DNA of 64,000 bases from Dechloromonas sp. A34 (GCF_026261605.1 NZ_CP102486.1:310001-374000), one strand, 5' to 3'. Counted from the stretch's first letter, positions 47,030-58,841 are shown. Translations and numbers: made by a program. Notes: generated from the letters alone by a model not told the origin.

Positions 47030-47174
47030 GCGCGGTTGAGCCAATCCGGGGGCGCCTGTTCCCCGGAGCGCTGCGAAGCTGCGGCCGGCGAGGGCTGATT
47101 CGCGGGTAAAATGTCGGGTTTCCGTGCCGTCCGCGATGGCGCGCTTGCCTGTTCAATTCGCTGGAATCGACCAC

Positions 47175-48827
<1,653 letters not shown>

Positions 48828-48843
48828 GCCGCCGGGCTCGATG

Positions 48844-48878
48844 AAAATGGCGCGGCGCCGCGAGGCCCGCGCCATTTT
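48844..48878. terminator. Bidirectional intrinsic terminator between gpmI and the M48 gene
   Basis: AAAATGGCGCGG (48844-48855) pairs perfectly with CCGCGCCATTTT (48867-48878) around an 11-base loop. A T run follows on the plus strand and, because the stem is A-flanked, also on the minus strand. It serves both convergent genes. Confidence 0.93.
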
Positions 48879-48899
48879 TCATGGGCCACGGCCCGCGAC

Positions 48900-50762
48900 T
48901 TACAGAATCCGCGATCCGCGCATCCAGGCGAACTTGCGGCCGAAGCGGTAGTTTTCGCCATCGACGCTGAGGATCAGGGTTTCGCCGGGGAACTGCACCC
49001 GGTTCCGGATCTGCTGCAGTGCGTCCGCCTCGTAGCGTTTGCGCTGGAAGCGGAAGAAGCCCGTGACCCGGTAACCCAGCACGTAGCAGGGCAGATGGGC
49101 GAGGTGCTTGACCCGCTTTTTGACGAAATAGACCTTGGCCAGCCCGGTGATGGCCTGCAATTGGCCGCGCAGGGCGCTCAGTTGCTCGGCGTCCAGGCCG
49201 TGGCGGTCGAATTTTTCATTGACCAGCACCCGGTCGCGCTCGCGGGCGGCGGCATCGAGTAGCGTCTGTCTTTCGCTGAGGCGGCGATGCCAGTCGTCGG
49301 CCTCTTCGCGCCGACCCTGACGCCAGTGATAGTCGCGCAGCAATTCGCAGCATTTGGCGATCGCCTGTTCGTCGAGTTGCATCGCCCGCTCGAGCAGGGC
49401 GCAGCCGCTGGCATCGTCGCGATTTAGGCGGCGCGCGCCGAGCGCCACGCAGACCAGCAGGTTGTCCGGATACTCGGCGTAGAGCGTTTCGAGCTCGGCC
49501 AACGCCGCGTCCGGCGCCTTGCCGGCGGATTCGGTGAGCAGGGCGTGCTCGTAACGTTCCTGCTCGCTGAGTACCTCTCCGTCCTGTCGGCGCTGCTCGA
49601 GAACGGCGAGTTTCTGGCGTTCGTCCTGGACCTCGCGATAGCGGGCTTCCCAGGCGGCGGCGATACTTTCCTGCCAGCGCCGGTCGAAACTGGCGGCAAT
49701 GCTTTCCCGCCGGCGGCCGAGCAGGCGGTCGGCCGCCGCGCCGGGCGGGGGCAGGGCGAGTTCGGCTTGGGCGGCGAGGGCGTTCAGGCGGTCGCTCAAC
49801 GAGGGGTGCGTATCGGCCAGGCTGGTCGGCCGGGCCAGCGCCTGTTCCAGCCAGCCGTGGACGGCGGCTTCGTCGAGTTGGTCGGCCAGGCCGCCGGCCA
49901 GGCCGGAGTACGGGGCAAAGGCCGGTTGCGGCTGGTCGTCGGCCTGGCGGTGGATATCCTGCCAGTAGCGTTCGCTGAGGTAGCTGCCGACGACATTGAC
50001 CGCGGTCAGCGCCTGGGCGGCGCTGGGCGCCGAGACGAGGCGGGCGGCGGTGCTGTCGGCGGCGTACTCGTTGGCCCGGGCCAGGGGGAAGGAATAGGCG
50101 TTGAAATAGGGCACGAACCAGTTGAGGAAGGGCTTGAACAGGAAGCTGCCATTGCTCTCGCTGGCCTCGAGGATGCCGAGCAGCCGGCTCCAGCGCAGGC
50201 GCTGGCGGTAGATCCAGTTGGAGACTCGGCCATGGCCGCGCGCCAGATGGCCGAATTCATGGGCCAGCACGGCCTTGAACTGCTCCGTCGACAAGGCGTG
50301 CATCAGGGGCAGGCCGAGCAGCAGATAGTTGCGCGGCCAGCCGAAAATGCCGAGGCGGGGCGACTGCACGACGCCGGCGTTGAATTCCTCGGTGATCAGC
50401 ACGTGGTGGAAGCGTGGCGCATCGAGCGCGTGCTGCAGGTCCCTGATCATGGCGAACAACTCGGGCGCCTCGCTGGCGGAAATCTCGGTGCCGACCGGCG
50501 GCTCGATCTTGACCCAGAGCGCCCTGAGGATCATCCACAGGAAAAAGCCGACGACGATGATCAGCTTGATGGCCAGCGCCTTGAGCACCATGATCGAGGC
50601 GATCAGGCCGCCGAGCACGGCGCCGATGAGCAGCAATATGGTCGTCAGATAGGCATTGCCGAGCAGCGCCAGCATCAGCACCCGCTGCTTGTAGCGTCCG
50701 GGACTTTGCAGGGCAAGGGGTTCGAGGCGCTGCACCAATTGTTCAAAGCGTTCGTCGGTCAT
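48900..50762 (-). CDS. M48 family membrane metallopeptidase with long C-terminal region
   Basis: 620 residues from the ATG at 50762. The upstream open frame encodes low-quality sequence and is not used. Two membrane helices (about 28-55 and 60-84) precede the peptidase domain with the zinc motif H168-E169-F-G-H172 in LAHEFGHLARGH and the third ligand expected in ANEYAADSTAA. The C-terminal 250 residues are charged and helical, with short repeats resembling TPR-like helices (LAELETLYAEYPDNLLVCVALGARRL). This resembles HtpX/BepA-type quality-control proteases. Substrate unknown. Confidence 0.88.
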   Translation of the reverse strand: MTDERFEQLVQRLEPLALQSPGRYKQRVLMLALLGNAYLTTILLLIGAVLGGLIASIMVLKALAIKLIIVVGFFLWMILRALWVKIEPPVGTEISASEAPELFAMIRDLQHALDAPRFHHVLITEEFNAGVVQSPRLGIFGWPRNYLLLGLPLMHALSTEQFKAVLAHEFGHLARGHGRVSNWIYRQRLRWSRLLGILEASESNGSFLFKPFLNWFVPYFNAYSFPLARANEYAADSTAARLVSAPSAAQALTAVNVVGSYLSERYWQDIHRQADDQPQPAFAPYSGLAGGLADQLDEAAVHGWLEQALARPTSLADTHPSLSDRLNALAAQAELALPPPGAAADRLLGRRRESIAASFDRRWQESIAAAWEARYREVQDERQKLAVLEQRRQDGEVLSEQERYEHALLTESAGKAPDAALAELETLYAEYPDNLLVCVALGARRLNRDDASGCALLERAMQLDEQAIAKCCELLRDYHWRQGRREEADDWHRRLSERQTLLDAAARERDRVLVNEKFDRHGLDAEQLSALRGQLQAITGLAKVYFVKKRVKHLAHLPCYVLGYRVTGFFRFQRKRYEADALQQIRNRVQFPGETLILSVDGENYRFGRKFAWMRGSRIL

Positions 50763-50976
50763 CGGAATTCCCGGTAGGTCGGTTTCACAGGGGGCATCGG
50801 GCGGGCGCAATGCCCACCTTATTCTGCATGCCCCGGGGAATATCGCAAGGGCATTTTTTGCCGCGGCCGGCGGGCCGGGCTGCACCGCGGAAAGGGCGTG
50901 TCGCTTCAATTTGATCGGCAAGCTGAACAACCGCGATCGATCGTTGTCTCTCTAGAAGGACTCCTGGAGCTACGCC

Positions 50977-51297
50977 ATGAACCGAGAAAACAACACTTCG
51001 CTCCTCTACCGCTATTTTTTTTTCAGCTGGTTGTTTCGTGACGTGGACAGCGGTGATCGGCTGGAGCGCAGTGCCGCCTGGCGCTATAACCAGGCGCACT
51101 CGCACTGGCTGCTGATCTACCTGAAGCGCTGGGTCGTCTTGACCCTCTTCGTTTTTGCCGCAGCCGCCCTGAGTTCGCTGGTGTTTGCCGGGCACTGGAT
51201 CTGCATCCCGTTCTTCCTGATGTTTTCCGTCGCGATTCCGGTCAGCTCGGTGATCGTCGTCGCCTGGCTGGGTTTGCAACTGCTGCCCGGCCCCTGA
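50977..51297 (+). CDS. Small membrane protein, unknown function
   Basis: 106 residues with a charged N-terminal half (ERSAAWRYNQAHSHW) and two helices at about 47-70 and 73-101. CTGGAG lies nine bases before ATG. I recognise no family. It stands alone between the M48 gene and the binding-protein gene. Confidence 0.65.
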   Translation: MNRENNTSLLYRYFFFSWLFRDVDSGDRLERSAAWRYNQAHSHWLLIYLKRWVVLTLFVFAAAALSSLVFAGHWICIPFFLMFSVAIPVSSVIVVAWLGLQLLPGP

Positions 51298-51422
51298 GCG
51301 CGAAATCGGGGGGCAGGTTTTCCCGTCGCTTTCAACCGGCGTTTGTTGGGCTTGACTGGAGTGCCGCGGCTAAAGTCTTGTTCCGGTTGGTGAATTGGAG
51401 TGGCTTGGGTAATACTCAGCGC

Positions 51423-52472
51423 ATGTTCGAACTGCGCAAGCCACTTGTTTTCCTGCTTGTCGGACTGGTGCTGGCCTTGCCCGCCCTGGCTGCGTCGCCG
51501 CGCCTGTTGCGCGTGCTGTCCTGGCATGGCTATGCCGATGCCGATGTCGTCAGGGAATTCGAGCGGCGTAACGGAGTGCGGGTCGAGGTGACACAGATCG
51601 ACTCCGATGCGGCGCTCTGGCAGCGAATGACGGCGAGCGGCGGCGAGGATTTCGATGTTTTCGCCGTCAATACCGCCGAACTGCAACGTTATATCGGGGC
51701 CGGCATCGCGCAGCCGATCGATCCGGCCGCCATTCCGAACATGCGTCGCCAGTTGCCGCGCTTTCGCGACGTGGCAGCGATTCCCGGCTTGGTGCACGGT
51801 GGCCGGCTCTATGGCATTCCGTACACCTACGCCGAAATGGGGTTGATCTACGATCGCGCCCAGTTCGCGCGGCCACCCGACTCGATCACTGCCCTGTGGG
51901 ATTCCCGCCTGCAGGGCAAGGTGCTGGCCTATAACGGAGGCACCCACAATTTTTCGCTGGCCCAGATCAGCCTGGGGGCGGAGACGCCGTTTCGCCTCAC
52001 ACCGGGACAGTGGGAGGCGGCCGTGCGGCGCCTGATCGACTTGCGCCGCAACGTGCTGGCCTTCTACACCCAGCCCGACGAATCGGTGACTTTGTTCCGC
52101 AGCCACGGCATCGCGCTGCTGTTCGCCAATTATGGCCGGCAGCAATTGCAGTTGCTGCGTGCCGCAGGGGCCGATGTCGGCTATGTCATTCCCCGGGAAG
52201 GGACGCTGGCCTGGCTCGATTGCTGGGTCGTGGCGCGCGGGGCGAAGGATCGGAAACTGGTCGATGCCTGGCTCGACTACATGCTGGAGCCGCAGGTCAG
52301 CGGTCTGCTGGTCAGCCGCCAGGGGCTGGGCAACACGATCAGTGAGTCACCCGGCGAGCGGGCACAGGACAGGCTGCACTGGCTGGAGCCCGTCGAGGAT
52401 GTCGGCCGCCGCGAAAAACTCTGGACGCGCATCATCTCCGGCGACCGGGCCGGGCGGGTGCTGGCGCCATGA
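51423..52472 (+). CDS. PotD-like periplasmic solute-binding protein
   Basis: 349 residues from ATG 51423, where the signal peptide begins (MFELRKPLVFLLVGLVLALPALAA); an in-frame ATG at 51378 would add an unlikely extension. The mature part has a type II periplasmic-binding-protein layout: LLRVLSWHGYADADVVREFERRNGVRVEVTQIDSDAALWQRM, then GEDFDVFAVNTAELQRYI, GRLYGIPYTYAEMGLIYD and a late ANYGRQQLQ. This is the spermidine/putrescine (PotD) type. No ABC permease or ATPase is nearby. Instead a diguanylate cyclase follows, so the protein is probably a sensor for a signalling enzyme rather than a transporter part. Confidence 0.82.
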   Translation: MFELRKPLVFLLVGLVLALPALAASPRLLRVLSWHGYADADVVREFERRNGVRVEVTQIDSDAALWQRMTASGGEDFDVFAVNTAELQRYIGAGIAQPIDPAAIPNMRRQLPRFRDVAAIPGLVHGGRLYGIPYTYAEMGLIYDRAQFARPPDSITALWDSRLQGKVLAYNGGTHNFSLAQISLGAETPFRLTPGQWEAAVRRLIDLRRNVLAFYTQPDESVTLFRSHGIALLFANYGRQQLQLLRAAGADVGYVIPREGTLAWLDCWVVARGAKDRKLVDAWLDYMLEPQVSGLLVSRQGLGNTISESPGERAQDRLHWLEPVEDVGRREKLWTRIISGDRAGRVLAP

Positions 52473-52582
52473 GCAGGAAGCAGGGGCCCCGCGCAGCGGG
52501 GATGCGACCGCCGGCGAATGTCGCCGACCGCCAACCCGCAGTGGCCAAGGTAACGATGGCCGGCAAGAAGGCGGCACCATGA
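52469..52582 (+). CDS. 37-codon mini-ORF coupling the binding protein and the diguanylate cyclase
   Basis: ATG 52469 overlaps the binding-protein stop (ATGA), and the TGA at 52580-52582 overlaps the ATG of the cyclase, so this small frame exactly bridges the 106-base gap. The predicted peptide (starting MSRKQGPRAAGM) is basic and proline-rich with no hydrophobic helix. A 6-bp hairpin CCCCGC-GCA-GCGGGG (52487-52501) lies inside it. It may encode a small protein or only carry ribosomes from gene to gene. No clear ribosome binding site of its own, so coding status is uncertain. Confidence 0.4.
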   Translation: MSRKQGPRAAGMRPPANVADRQPAVAKVTMAGKKAAP

Positions 52583-54309
52583 GCCGGCCAGCCGTCAAGT
52601 TCGGCCTGGGCGGGCGCTTCACGCTGCTGCTCTCGCTGTTTGGCGTGCTGGCTTCCGGACTGACCGGCTACTACGCCTATTCGACCAGCCGCGAATTGCT
52701 CGTCAAGGCCGCCGAGCAGCGCCTGCTCACGGCCACCCAGGTGCTGGTCCGCCAGTTGGTCGTGACTCTGGAGAGTTCAGTGCGCGACGTCCAGTTGCTG
52801 GCCCGCCACCCCTTGCCGCAGCAGGCGCTTTCGGCGACCAGCCCGGCCGCGCGGGCGAGCGCCGAAAGTGGGGTCGATGCCCTGTTCGCCAGCCTGCTGG
52901 AGACACGCTCCGAATATTTTCAGATCCGCCTGATTGCCGCCGACGACCATGGCATGGAGCGGGTCCGCATCGACCGCGACGGCAAGCTGTTGCTCCAGGT
53001 GGCGGGCGACGATCTACAGGAAAAGAGCCACTACCCCTACGTTTTCGAGACGCTGCGCCTGCCCCCCGACAAGGTCTATATCTCGTCGCCGGCGATCAAT
53101 CACGAAGAGGGCGCGCACGCCGGCCTGGGCCGGCCGTCGCTGCATCTGGCGATGCCAATTCACGGCACCGGCCGGGTACTCGGCCTGGTCGTGATCAATA
53201 TCGATCTTGACCGGATCTTCAGCCAGTTGTCGGCCGACCTGCCGTCCGAGATCACCTTCATGCTCGCCGGCCGCCATGGCGATTTCCTCGTCCATCCCGA
53301 CCCAGCGCAGGCCTTCGCCTTCGACCGCGGCCAGCGCGTGCTGATCCATGATCAGTTCCCGGCCACGGCTGCGCTGCTGCACGGAGGTTCGGGGGAACTG
53401 GTGACCGTAACCGGCGCCGATGGGCCGGCGGCGACGGTGGCCGCCTTCGTCCGCTACCAGTTGCCGGTCGAACACATCGAGCGCGCCTTCATCATCGGGC
53501 TGGTCCAGCCCCTGTCCGATGTCCTGGCCGACAGTGACGCGGTGGGCTGGGCGACCGGGCGTATCGTCGTCGCCTTCAGTGTTCTTTTTGTGCTGCTGGC
53601 CATCTTCCTGGCGCGGGCGGTGATCCGGCCGCTGAACCAGATGCTGCGCTCGGTCGAATGTTTTTCCTCCGGCCAGACACGCACGCCGCTGCCGGTCGGC
53701 CGCCAGGATGAGATCGGTGTCCTCGCGCGCAGCGTCGACGCCCTGCAGAAACAGGTTGATGGGCAAATGGCCGAACTCCATGAAAAGCAGCTCGAACTCG
53801 ACCACCTGGCCAGCCACGACAGCCTGACCGGGCTGCCCAACCGGCGCCTTTTCCTCGATCGTCTCGAACACACCCTGGCCCGTGCGCGGCGCAGCGGCGG
53901 GACGCTTTCGCTGCTCTTCATCGACCTCGACCAGTTCAAGGAAATCAACGACCGCCTCGGCCATGCCGCCGGCGATGTCGTGTTGCAGGCGGCGGCCGAA
54001 CGGATGCGCGGCGTGGTCCGGGAAATCGATACCGTCGCCCGGCTCGGCGGCGACGAGTTCATCATCCTGCTCGACGCCACCGACGACACCACGGTCGTCG
54101 CCAATGTCGCCGACGAACTGCTGATCGCGCTGGCGCAGCCGGTCACTGTCGGCGCGGAGACGCTGACCATCGGCGGCAGTGTCGGTATCAGTTCCTATCC
54201 GCGCGACGGGGCGACGGCGACCGAAATCATCGCGGCGGCCGATCAGGCCATGTACCGGGCGAAAAACGAAGGGCGCAACCGCTTCCGCTTCGCTTGCGCC
54301 GAGTCCTGA
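52579..54309 (+). CDS. Membrane-bound diguanylate cyclase with periplasmic Cache-like sensor
   Basis: 576 residues from ATG 52579. A membrane helix (about 12-34) and a second one (about 333-353) flank a periplasmic domain of roughly 300 residues, Cache-like in pattern (FQIRLIAADDHGMERVRIDRDG, LHLAMPIHGTGRVLGLVVINIDLDRIF). A HAMP-like linker (IRPLNQMLRSVECFSSGQ to LARSVDALQKQVDGQ) follows, then the GGDEF domain with the intact active site G490-G-D-E-F494 and an inhibitory RxxD site (R481-D484) five residues upstream. It should make cyclic di-GMP and be product-inhibited. The adjacent periplasmic binding protein is its likely input partner. Confidence 0.9.
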   Translation: MSRPAVKFGLGGRFTLLLSLFGVLASGLTGYYAYSTSRELLVKAAEQRLLTATQVLVRQLVVTLESSVRDVQLLARHPLPQQALSATSPAARASAESGVDALFASLLETRSEYFQIRLIAADDHGMERVRIDRDGKLLLQVAGDDLQEKSHYPYVFETLRLPPDKVYISSPAINHEEGAHAGLGRPSLHLAMPIHGTGRVLGLVVINIDLDRIFSQLSADLPSEITFMLAGRHGDFLVHPDPAQAFAFDRGQRVLIHDQFPATAALLHGGSGELVTVTGADGPAATVAAFVRYQLPVEHIERAFIIGLVQPLSDVLADSDAVGWATGRIVVAFSVLFVLLAIFLARAVIRPLNQMLRSVECFSSGQTRTPLPVGRQDEIGVLARSVDALQKQVDGQMAELHEKQLELDHLASHDSLTGLPNRRLFLDRLEHTLARARRSGGTLSLLFIDLDQFKEINDRLGHAAGDVVLQAAAERMRGVVREIDTVARLGGDEFIILLDATDDTTVVANVADELLIALAQPVTVGAETLTIGGSVGISSYPRDGATATEIIAAADQAMYRAKNEGRNRFRFACAES

Positions 54310-54331
54310 CGGGGCTGCCGTCCCCGGTCGG

Positions 54332-55396
54332 CTAGCGCCCGCTCCAGTGGCGCCGGTAATGCACGGGCGCCATCCCGGTCCATTCGACGAAGGCCCGGTA
54401 GAAGGCTGAGGGGTCGGCATAGCCCAGATCGGCGGCGATCTGGGCGATCGATTCCTTGGTTTTGGTCAGCCGGGCCAGCGCCAGATCACGGCGCAAGGCA
54501 TCCTTGATAGCGCGGAAACTCGAGCCTTCCTCCTCCAGGCGGCGGTGCACGGTGCGTGGCGAGAGGTGCAGGCGACCGGCGATGTTGTCGAGGCTCAGCG
54601 TGGCGGGCAGGGCGGCGCGCAGCAGGTCGCGGACGCGAATCACCATTTCCCGGTCGCGCCGGTAGAGAGTGGTGATCTTGCCCGGGGCACCATCGAGAAA
54701 GGCGGTCAGCGCGGCCTCGTCGCGGCGCACCGGGAGGTCGAGCAGGTTGGCGTTGAAACTGGCGACCAGCGTGCCGACGCCGCCCGGTACGGTCGGCGCG
54801 AAGCGCGAATCCTCGGTGAAGATCAGCGCGTAGTCGGCGGCGTGGGGCGGCCGGCGGTAGGGAAAGATCACGCTGTCCAGGCCGAGGCCGCGGCCGGCCA
54901 GCCAGCAGGCGAGGCCGTGCAGCAGGCGAAGCAGCCATTCGAAGGCGAAGATGCGGCCGGGGTCTTCCGGGTCGTCAGCCAATTTTCGGCTTTCGCCGAT
55001 CACCAGTTCGGCCTGGCCGTGGGCACGGCGGACGCTCACCGCGAGGTCGGGAAGGACGATATGCAGGAAACGGCTGGCCCGGTGCAGCGCTTCGGCAAGC
55101 GTCGGGGCGCTCAGGCAGCCGCGGCAGAGGAACTCGAAGCTGCCGAGCCGCATCGGCTGGGCGAACAGTCCGAAGCCTTCGTCGTCCAGCTGGCGGTTGA
55201 TCCGGTTGTAGAGCGCGGCGTAGCGCTCGATCGGCACTCGGCTGGCGGTGTCTGCAATATCAATTCCGGTGGCGGAAAGCAGCGGTCCCGGATCGCGGCC
55301 GCGGCGGGCGAGGCCGGCCAGCATGCCGGTAACAAAGCCCATCGCGACAGTGGTTTGCGTGCGATTTGGCGATAGCGGGTTGGTGCGATGCAGCAT
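54332..55396 (-). CDS. AraC-family transcriptional regulator
   Basis: 354 residues from ATG 55396. The N-terminal 230 residues resemble the AraC_binding_2/arabinose-binding type used by OruR- and ArgR-like regulators. The C-terminal HTH pair is clear: LSLDNIAGRLHLSPRTVHRRLEEEGSSFRAIKDALRRDLALARL and SIAQIAADLGYADPSAFYRAFVEWTGMAPVHYRR. It is divergent from icmF across 140 bases, so icmF is its most likely target. An in-frame ATG at 55342 could be an alternative start. Confidence 0.9.
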   Translation of the reverse strand: MLHRTNPLSPNRTQTTVAMGFVTGMLAGLARRGRDPGPLLSATGIDIADTASRVPIERYAALYNRINRQLDDEGFGLFAQPMRLGSFEFLCRGCLSAPTLAEALHRASRFLHIVLPDLAVSVRRAHGQAELVIGESRKLADDPEDPGRIFAFEWLLRLLHGLACWLAGRGLGLDSVIFPYRRPPHAADYALIFTEDSRFAPTVPGGVGTLVASFNANLLDLPVRRDEAALTAFLDGAPGKITTLYRRDREMVIRVRDLLRAALPATLSLDNIAGRLHLSPRTVHRRLEEEGSSFRAIKDALRRDLALARLTKTKESIAQIAADLGYADPSAFYRAFVEWTGMAPVHYRRHWSGR

Positions 55397-55453
55397 TGGC
55401 GAGCCGGCAGGAAGTTATTGGCGACAGCATATCACCTTGGCGGAATTTGCATG

Positions 55454-55474
55454 ATTGTCGTCAATCGCGACAAT
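55454..55474. promoter_or_regulatory. Inverted repeat in the AraC-icmF intergenic region
   Basis: ATTGTCG-N7-CGACAAT is a perfect 7-bp inverted repeat. The element GCGACA followed by GCAT occurs twice, at 55421-55430 and overlapping the right arm at 55467-55479. Both fit an operator for the divergent regulator or another dimeric protein. Confidence 0.45.
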
Positions 55475-55536
55475 GGCATGGTGCTTAAAGGGGCATACCA
55501 TGATCGCCTTTCCGTCGTTTTGATGAGGCTGGTGCC

Positions 55537-58500
55537 ATGACCGATCTTTCCGTTGCCAAGAAACTTTCCCCCTACAAGCCGAAAAACAAGGTGCGTTTCG
55601 TGACTGCTGCCTCGCTGTTCGACGGCCACGACGCCTCGATCAACATCATGCGCCGCATCCTGCAATCGACCGGTGCCGAAGTGATCCACCTCGGGCACAA
55701 CCGCTCGGTGCAGGAAATCGTCAATGCCGCCTTGCAGGAAGATGCCCAGGGTATCTGTATCACCTCTTACCAAGGTGGTCATGTCGAGTTCTTCAAGTAC
55801 ATGATCGACCTCCTTAAGGCCAATGGCGGCGAGAACATCAAGGTCTTCGGCGGTGGCGGTGGCGTCATCGTGCCCTCCGAAATCAAGGAACTGCATGCCT
55901 ACGGCGTGACGCGCATCTACGCCCCGGAAGACGGCGTCCATATGGGCTTGCAGGGCATGATCAACGAGGTCGTGCAGAACGCCGATTTCGATGTTGCGGA
56001 ATCCGGCGTGCCGAGCGCCGATGAAGCGCTGGCCGGCCTCAAGGCCGGCGACAAGCGCCTGCTGGCCCGGATCATCACGCTGCTCGAAAACGGCGAGGCG
56101 CCGGCCCTGAAAGAGCCGCTGCTCAAGGCGGCAGCCGAGCTGAACGTCCCGGTGCTCGGCATCACCGGCACCGGCGGCGCCGGCAAGTCGTCGCTGACCG
56201 ACGAACTGGTCCGCCGCTTCCGCCTCGACCAGGGCGACACGGTCAAGATCGGCCTGGTCTCGATCGACCCGTCGCGCAAGCGTACCGGCGGCGCCCTGCT
56301 CGGCGACCGCATCCGGATGAACGCCATCGAGCATCCGAACATTTTCATGCGCTCGCTGGCCACCCGCGACACCGGCAGCGAAATCTCTGCCGCACTGCCC
56401 GAAGTCATCGCCGCCTGCAAGCTGGCCGGCTTCGACCTGGTCGTCGTCGAAACCTCCGGCATCGGCCAGGGCAATGCCGCCATCGTGCCCTACGTTGATC
56501 TGTCGCTTTACGTCATGACGCCGGAGTTCGGCGCTGCCTCGCAGCTCGAGAAGATCGACATGCTCGACTTCGCAGACTTCGTGGCGATCAACAAGTTCGA
56601 CCGCAAGGGTGCCGAGGATGCGCTGCGCGACGTGCGCAAGCAGTACCAGCGCAACCGCGAACTGTTCAGCACGCCGACCGACGACATGCCGGTCTATGGC
56701 ACGCAGGCCGCCCGCTTCAACGACGATGGCGTCACCGCGCTCTATCAGGCACTGGTCCCGGCACTTTCCGAAAAAGGCCTGACTCTGAAGGCAGGCAAGC
56801 TGCCGCTGGTCACCGTCAAGCAGTCGTCCAGCCAGCGGGCCATCGTGCCGGCCCAGCGCGTCCGCTACCTGGCCGAAATCGCCGATGCCGTGCGCGGCTA
56901 TCACGCCCACACCGAAACGCAGGTGAATATTGCCCGCGAACGGCAGGCGCTGCGTATTTCGGCCGGCCTTTTCAAGGGCTGCGACAAGCCGGCCGGCGAT
57001 TTCGACGAAATGATCGCCTGGAAAGACGGCGAACTCGACCCGAAGGCCAAAAAGCTGCTCGAGATGTGGCCGGACACCGTCGCCGCCTATGCCGGCGACG
57101 AATACGTCGTCAAAATCCGCGACAAGGAAATCCGTACCAAGCTGGTTTCCGAATCGCTGTCCGGCACCAAGATCCGCAAGGTCATCCTGCCCAAGTTCGG
57201 CGACGACGGCGAAACCCTGCGCTTCCTGATGCGCGAGAACGTGCCCGGTTCCTTCCCTTACACCGCCGGCGTCTTCGCCTTCAAGCGCGAGGGCGAAGAC
57301 CCGACCCGGATGTTCGCCGGCGAGGGCGATGCCTTCCGCACCAACCGCCGCTTCAAGCGCGTTTCTGAAGGCATGCCGGCGCACCGCCTGTCCACCGCCT
57401 TCGACTCGGTGACCCTGTACGGCTGCGATCCCGACGAGCGGCCAGACATCTACGGCAAGATCGGCAACTCCGGTGTCTCGATCGCCACCCTCGACGACCT
57501 CAAGGTGCTCTACGACGGCTTCGATCTGCTCGCCCCAACGACCTCGGTCTCGATGACCATCAACGGTCCGGCCCCGATCATCCTGGCCTGCTTCTTCAAT
57601 ACCGCCATCGATCAACAGATGGTCAAGTTCAAGGCCGACAACGGCCGAGATCCGACCGAGGACGAGGCCGAGAAAATTCGCGAATGGACCTTGTCCACGG
57701 TGCGCGGCACGGTTCAGGCCGACATCCTCAAGGAAGACCAGGGTCAGAATACCTGCATCTTCAGCACCGAATTTGCGCTGAAGATGATGGGTGATATCCA
57801 GGAATTCTTCGTCCATAACCAGATCCAGAATTTCTATTCGGTGTCGATTTCCGGCTATCACATCGCCGAAGCCGGGGCCAATCCGATCAGCCAGCTCGCC
57901 TTCACGCTGTCCAACGGTTTCACCTACGTTGAGTCCTACCTGGCGCGCGGCATGAAGATCGACGATTTCGCGCCCAACCTGAGCTTCTTCTTCAGCAATG
58001 GCATGGACCCGGAATACTCGGTGATCGGCCGCGTTGCCCGCCGCATCTGGGCCATCGCCATGAAGAACAAGTACGGCGCCAACGAGCGCAGCCAGAAGCT
58101 CAAGTACCACATCCAGACGTCAGGCCGTTCGCTGCACGCCCAGGAAATGGACTTCAACGACATCCGCACGACGCTGCAGGCCCTGATCGCCATCTACGAT
58201 AACTGCAACTCGCTGCACACCAATGCCTACGACGAGGCGATCACGACGCCGACCGAGGAATCCGTGCGCCGCGCCATGGCCATTCAGCTGATCATCAACC
58301 GCGAGTGGGGTGTCGCCAAGAACGAGAACCCGAACCAGGGCGCCTTCGTCATCGACGAACTGACCGATCTGGTCGAGGAAGCAGTGCTCAAGGAATTCGA
58401 GGCCATCGCCTCGCGCGGCGGCGTCTTGGGCGCCATGGAAACCGGCTACCAGCGCGGCAAGATCCAGGAAGAGTCGATGTATTACGAGCACAAGAAGCAC

Positions 58501-58800
58501 GACGGTTCCTACCCGATCATCGGCGTCAATACCTTCCTGAATCCGAAGGGCATGGCGCAGCAGGAAATCGAACTGGCCCGCTCGACCGACGAGGAAAAGC
58601 AGGGGCAGATCAAGCGCCTGCGCGACTTCCAGGCCCGTAACGCGGCCCAGGCGCCGGCCATGCTGGAGAAACTCAAGCAGACGGTGATCGAGGACGGCAA
58701 CGTCTTCGCCGTGCTGGTCGATGCAGTGAAGTGCTGCTCGCTGGGCCAGATCAGCACGGCGCTCTACGAAGTCGGCGGCCAGTACCGACGCAGCATGTAA
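55537..58800 (+). CDS. icmF: Fused isobutyryl-CoA mutase (IcmF)
   Basis: 1087 residues with the full IcmF order. An N-terminal B12-binding domain has D29-G-H31 (lower ligand motif) and [13 protein letters not shown], then GGGGGVI. A MeaB-type G-protein chaperone domain has the P-loop GTGGAGKSS (211-219), [18 protein letters not shown] and NKFD (352-355). A linker leads to the substrate-binding TIM barrel (about 540-1087) with [13 protein letters not shown] [14 protein letters not shown] and [25 protein letters not shown] (from 859). It isomerises isobutyryl-CoA and n-butyryl-CoA, and relatives act on isovaleryl/pivalyl-CoA. The fused chaperone protects and reloads the cobalamin cofactor. A terminator follows. 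Confidence 0.96.
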   Translation: MTDLSVAKKLSPYKPKNKVRFVTAASLFDGHDASINIMRRILQSTGAEVIHLGHNRSVQEIVNAALQEDAQGICITSYQGGHVEFFKYMIDLLKANGGENIKVFGGGGGVIVPSEIKELHAYGVTRIYAPEDGVHMGLQGMINEVVQNADFDVAESGVPSADEALAGLKAGDKRLLARIITLLENGEAPALKEPLLKAAAELNVPVLGITGTGGAGKSSLTDELVRRFRLDQGDTVKIGLVSIDPSRKRTGGALLGDRIRMNAIEHPNIFMRSLATRDTGSEISAALPEVIAACKLAGFDLVVVETSGIGQGNAAIVPYVDLSLYVMTPEFGAASQLEKIDMLDFADFVAINKFDRKGAEDALRDVRKQYQRNRELFSTPTDDMPVYGTQAARFNDDGVTALYQALVPALSEKGLTLKAGKLPLVTVKQSSSQRAIVPAQRVRYLAEIADAVRGYHAHTETQVNIARERQALRISAGLFKGCDKPAGDFDEMIAWKDGELDPKAKKLLEMWPDTVAAYAGDEYVVKIRDKEIRTKLVSESLSGTKIRKVILPKFGDDGETLRFLMRENVPGSFPYTAGVFAFKREGEDPTRMFAGEGDAFRTNRRFKRVSEGMPAHRLSTAFDSVTLYGCDPDERPDIYGKIGNSGVSIATLDDLKVLYDGFDLLAPTTSVSMTINGPAPIILACFFNTAIDQQMVKFKADNGRDPTEDEAEKIREWTLSTVRGTVQADILKEDQGQNTCIFSTEFALKMMGDIQEFFVHNQIQNFYSVSISGYHIAEAGANPISQLAFTLSNGFTYVESYLARGMKIDDFAPNLSFFFSNGMDPEYSVIGRVARRIWAIAMKNKYGANERSQKLKYHIQTSGRSLHAQEMDFNDIRTTLQALIAIYDNCNSLHTNAYDEAITTPTEESVRRAMAIQLIINREWGVAKNENPNQGAFVIDELTDLVEEAVLKEFEAIASRGGVLGAMETGYQRGKIQEESMYYEHKKHDGSYPIIGVNTFLNPKGMAQQEIELARSTDEEKQGQIKRLRDFQARNAAQAPAMLEKLKQTVIEDGNVFAVLVDAVKCCSLGQISTALYEVGGQYRRSM

Positions 58801-58841
58801 GGCTTTAACCCGAACCCGCAAGGGTGCAGGAGACACAACGA

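Noticed and set aside
55432-58110. 892-codon open frame on the minus strand opposite icmF
   Set aside because: It is antisense to the well-supported icmF. The translated sequence is low-complexity His/Asp/Gly-rich, as expected of complementary high-GC code, and has no ribosome binding site.
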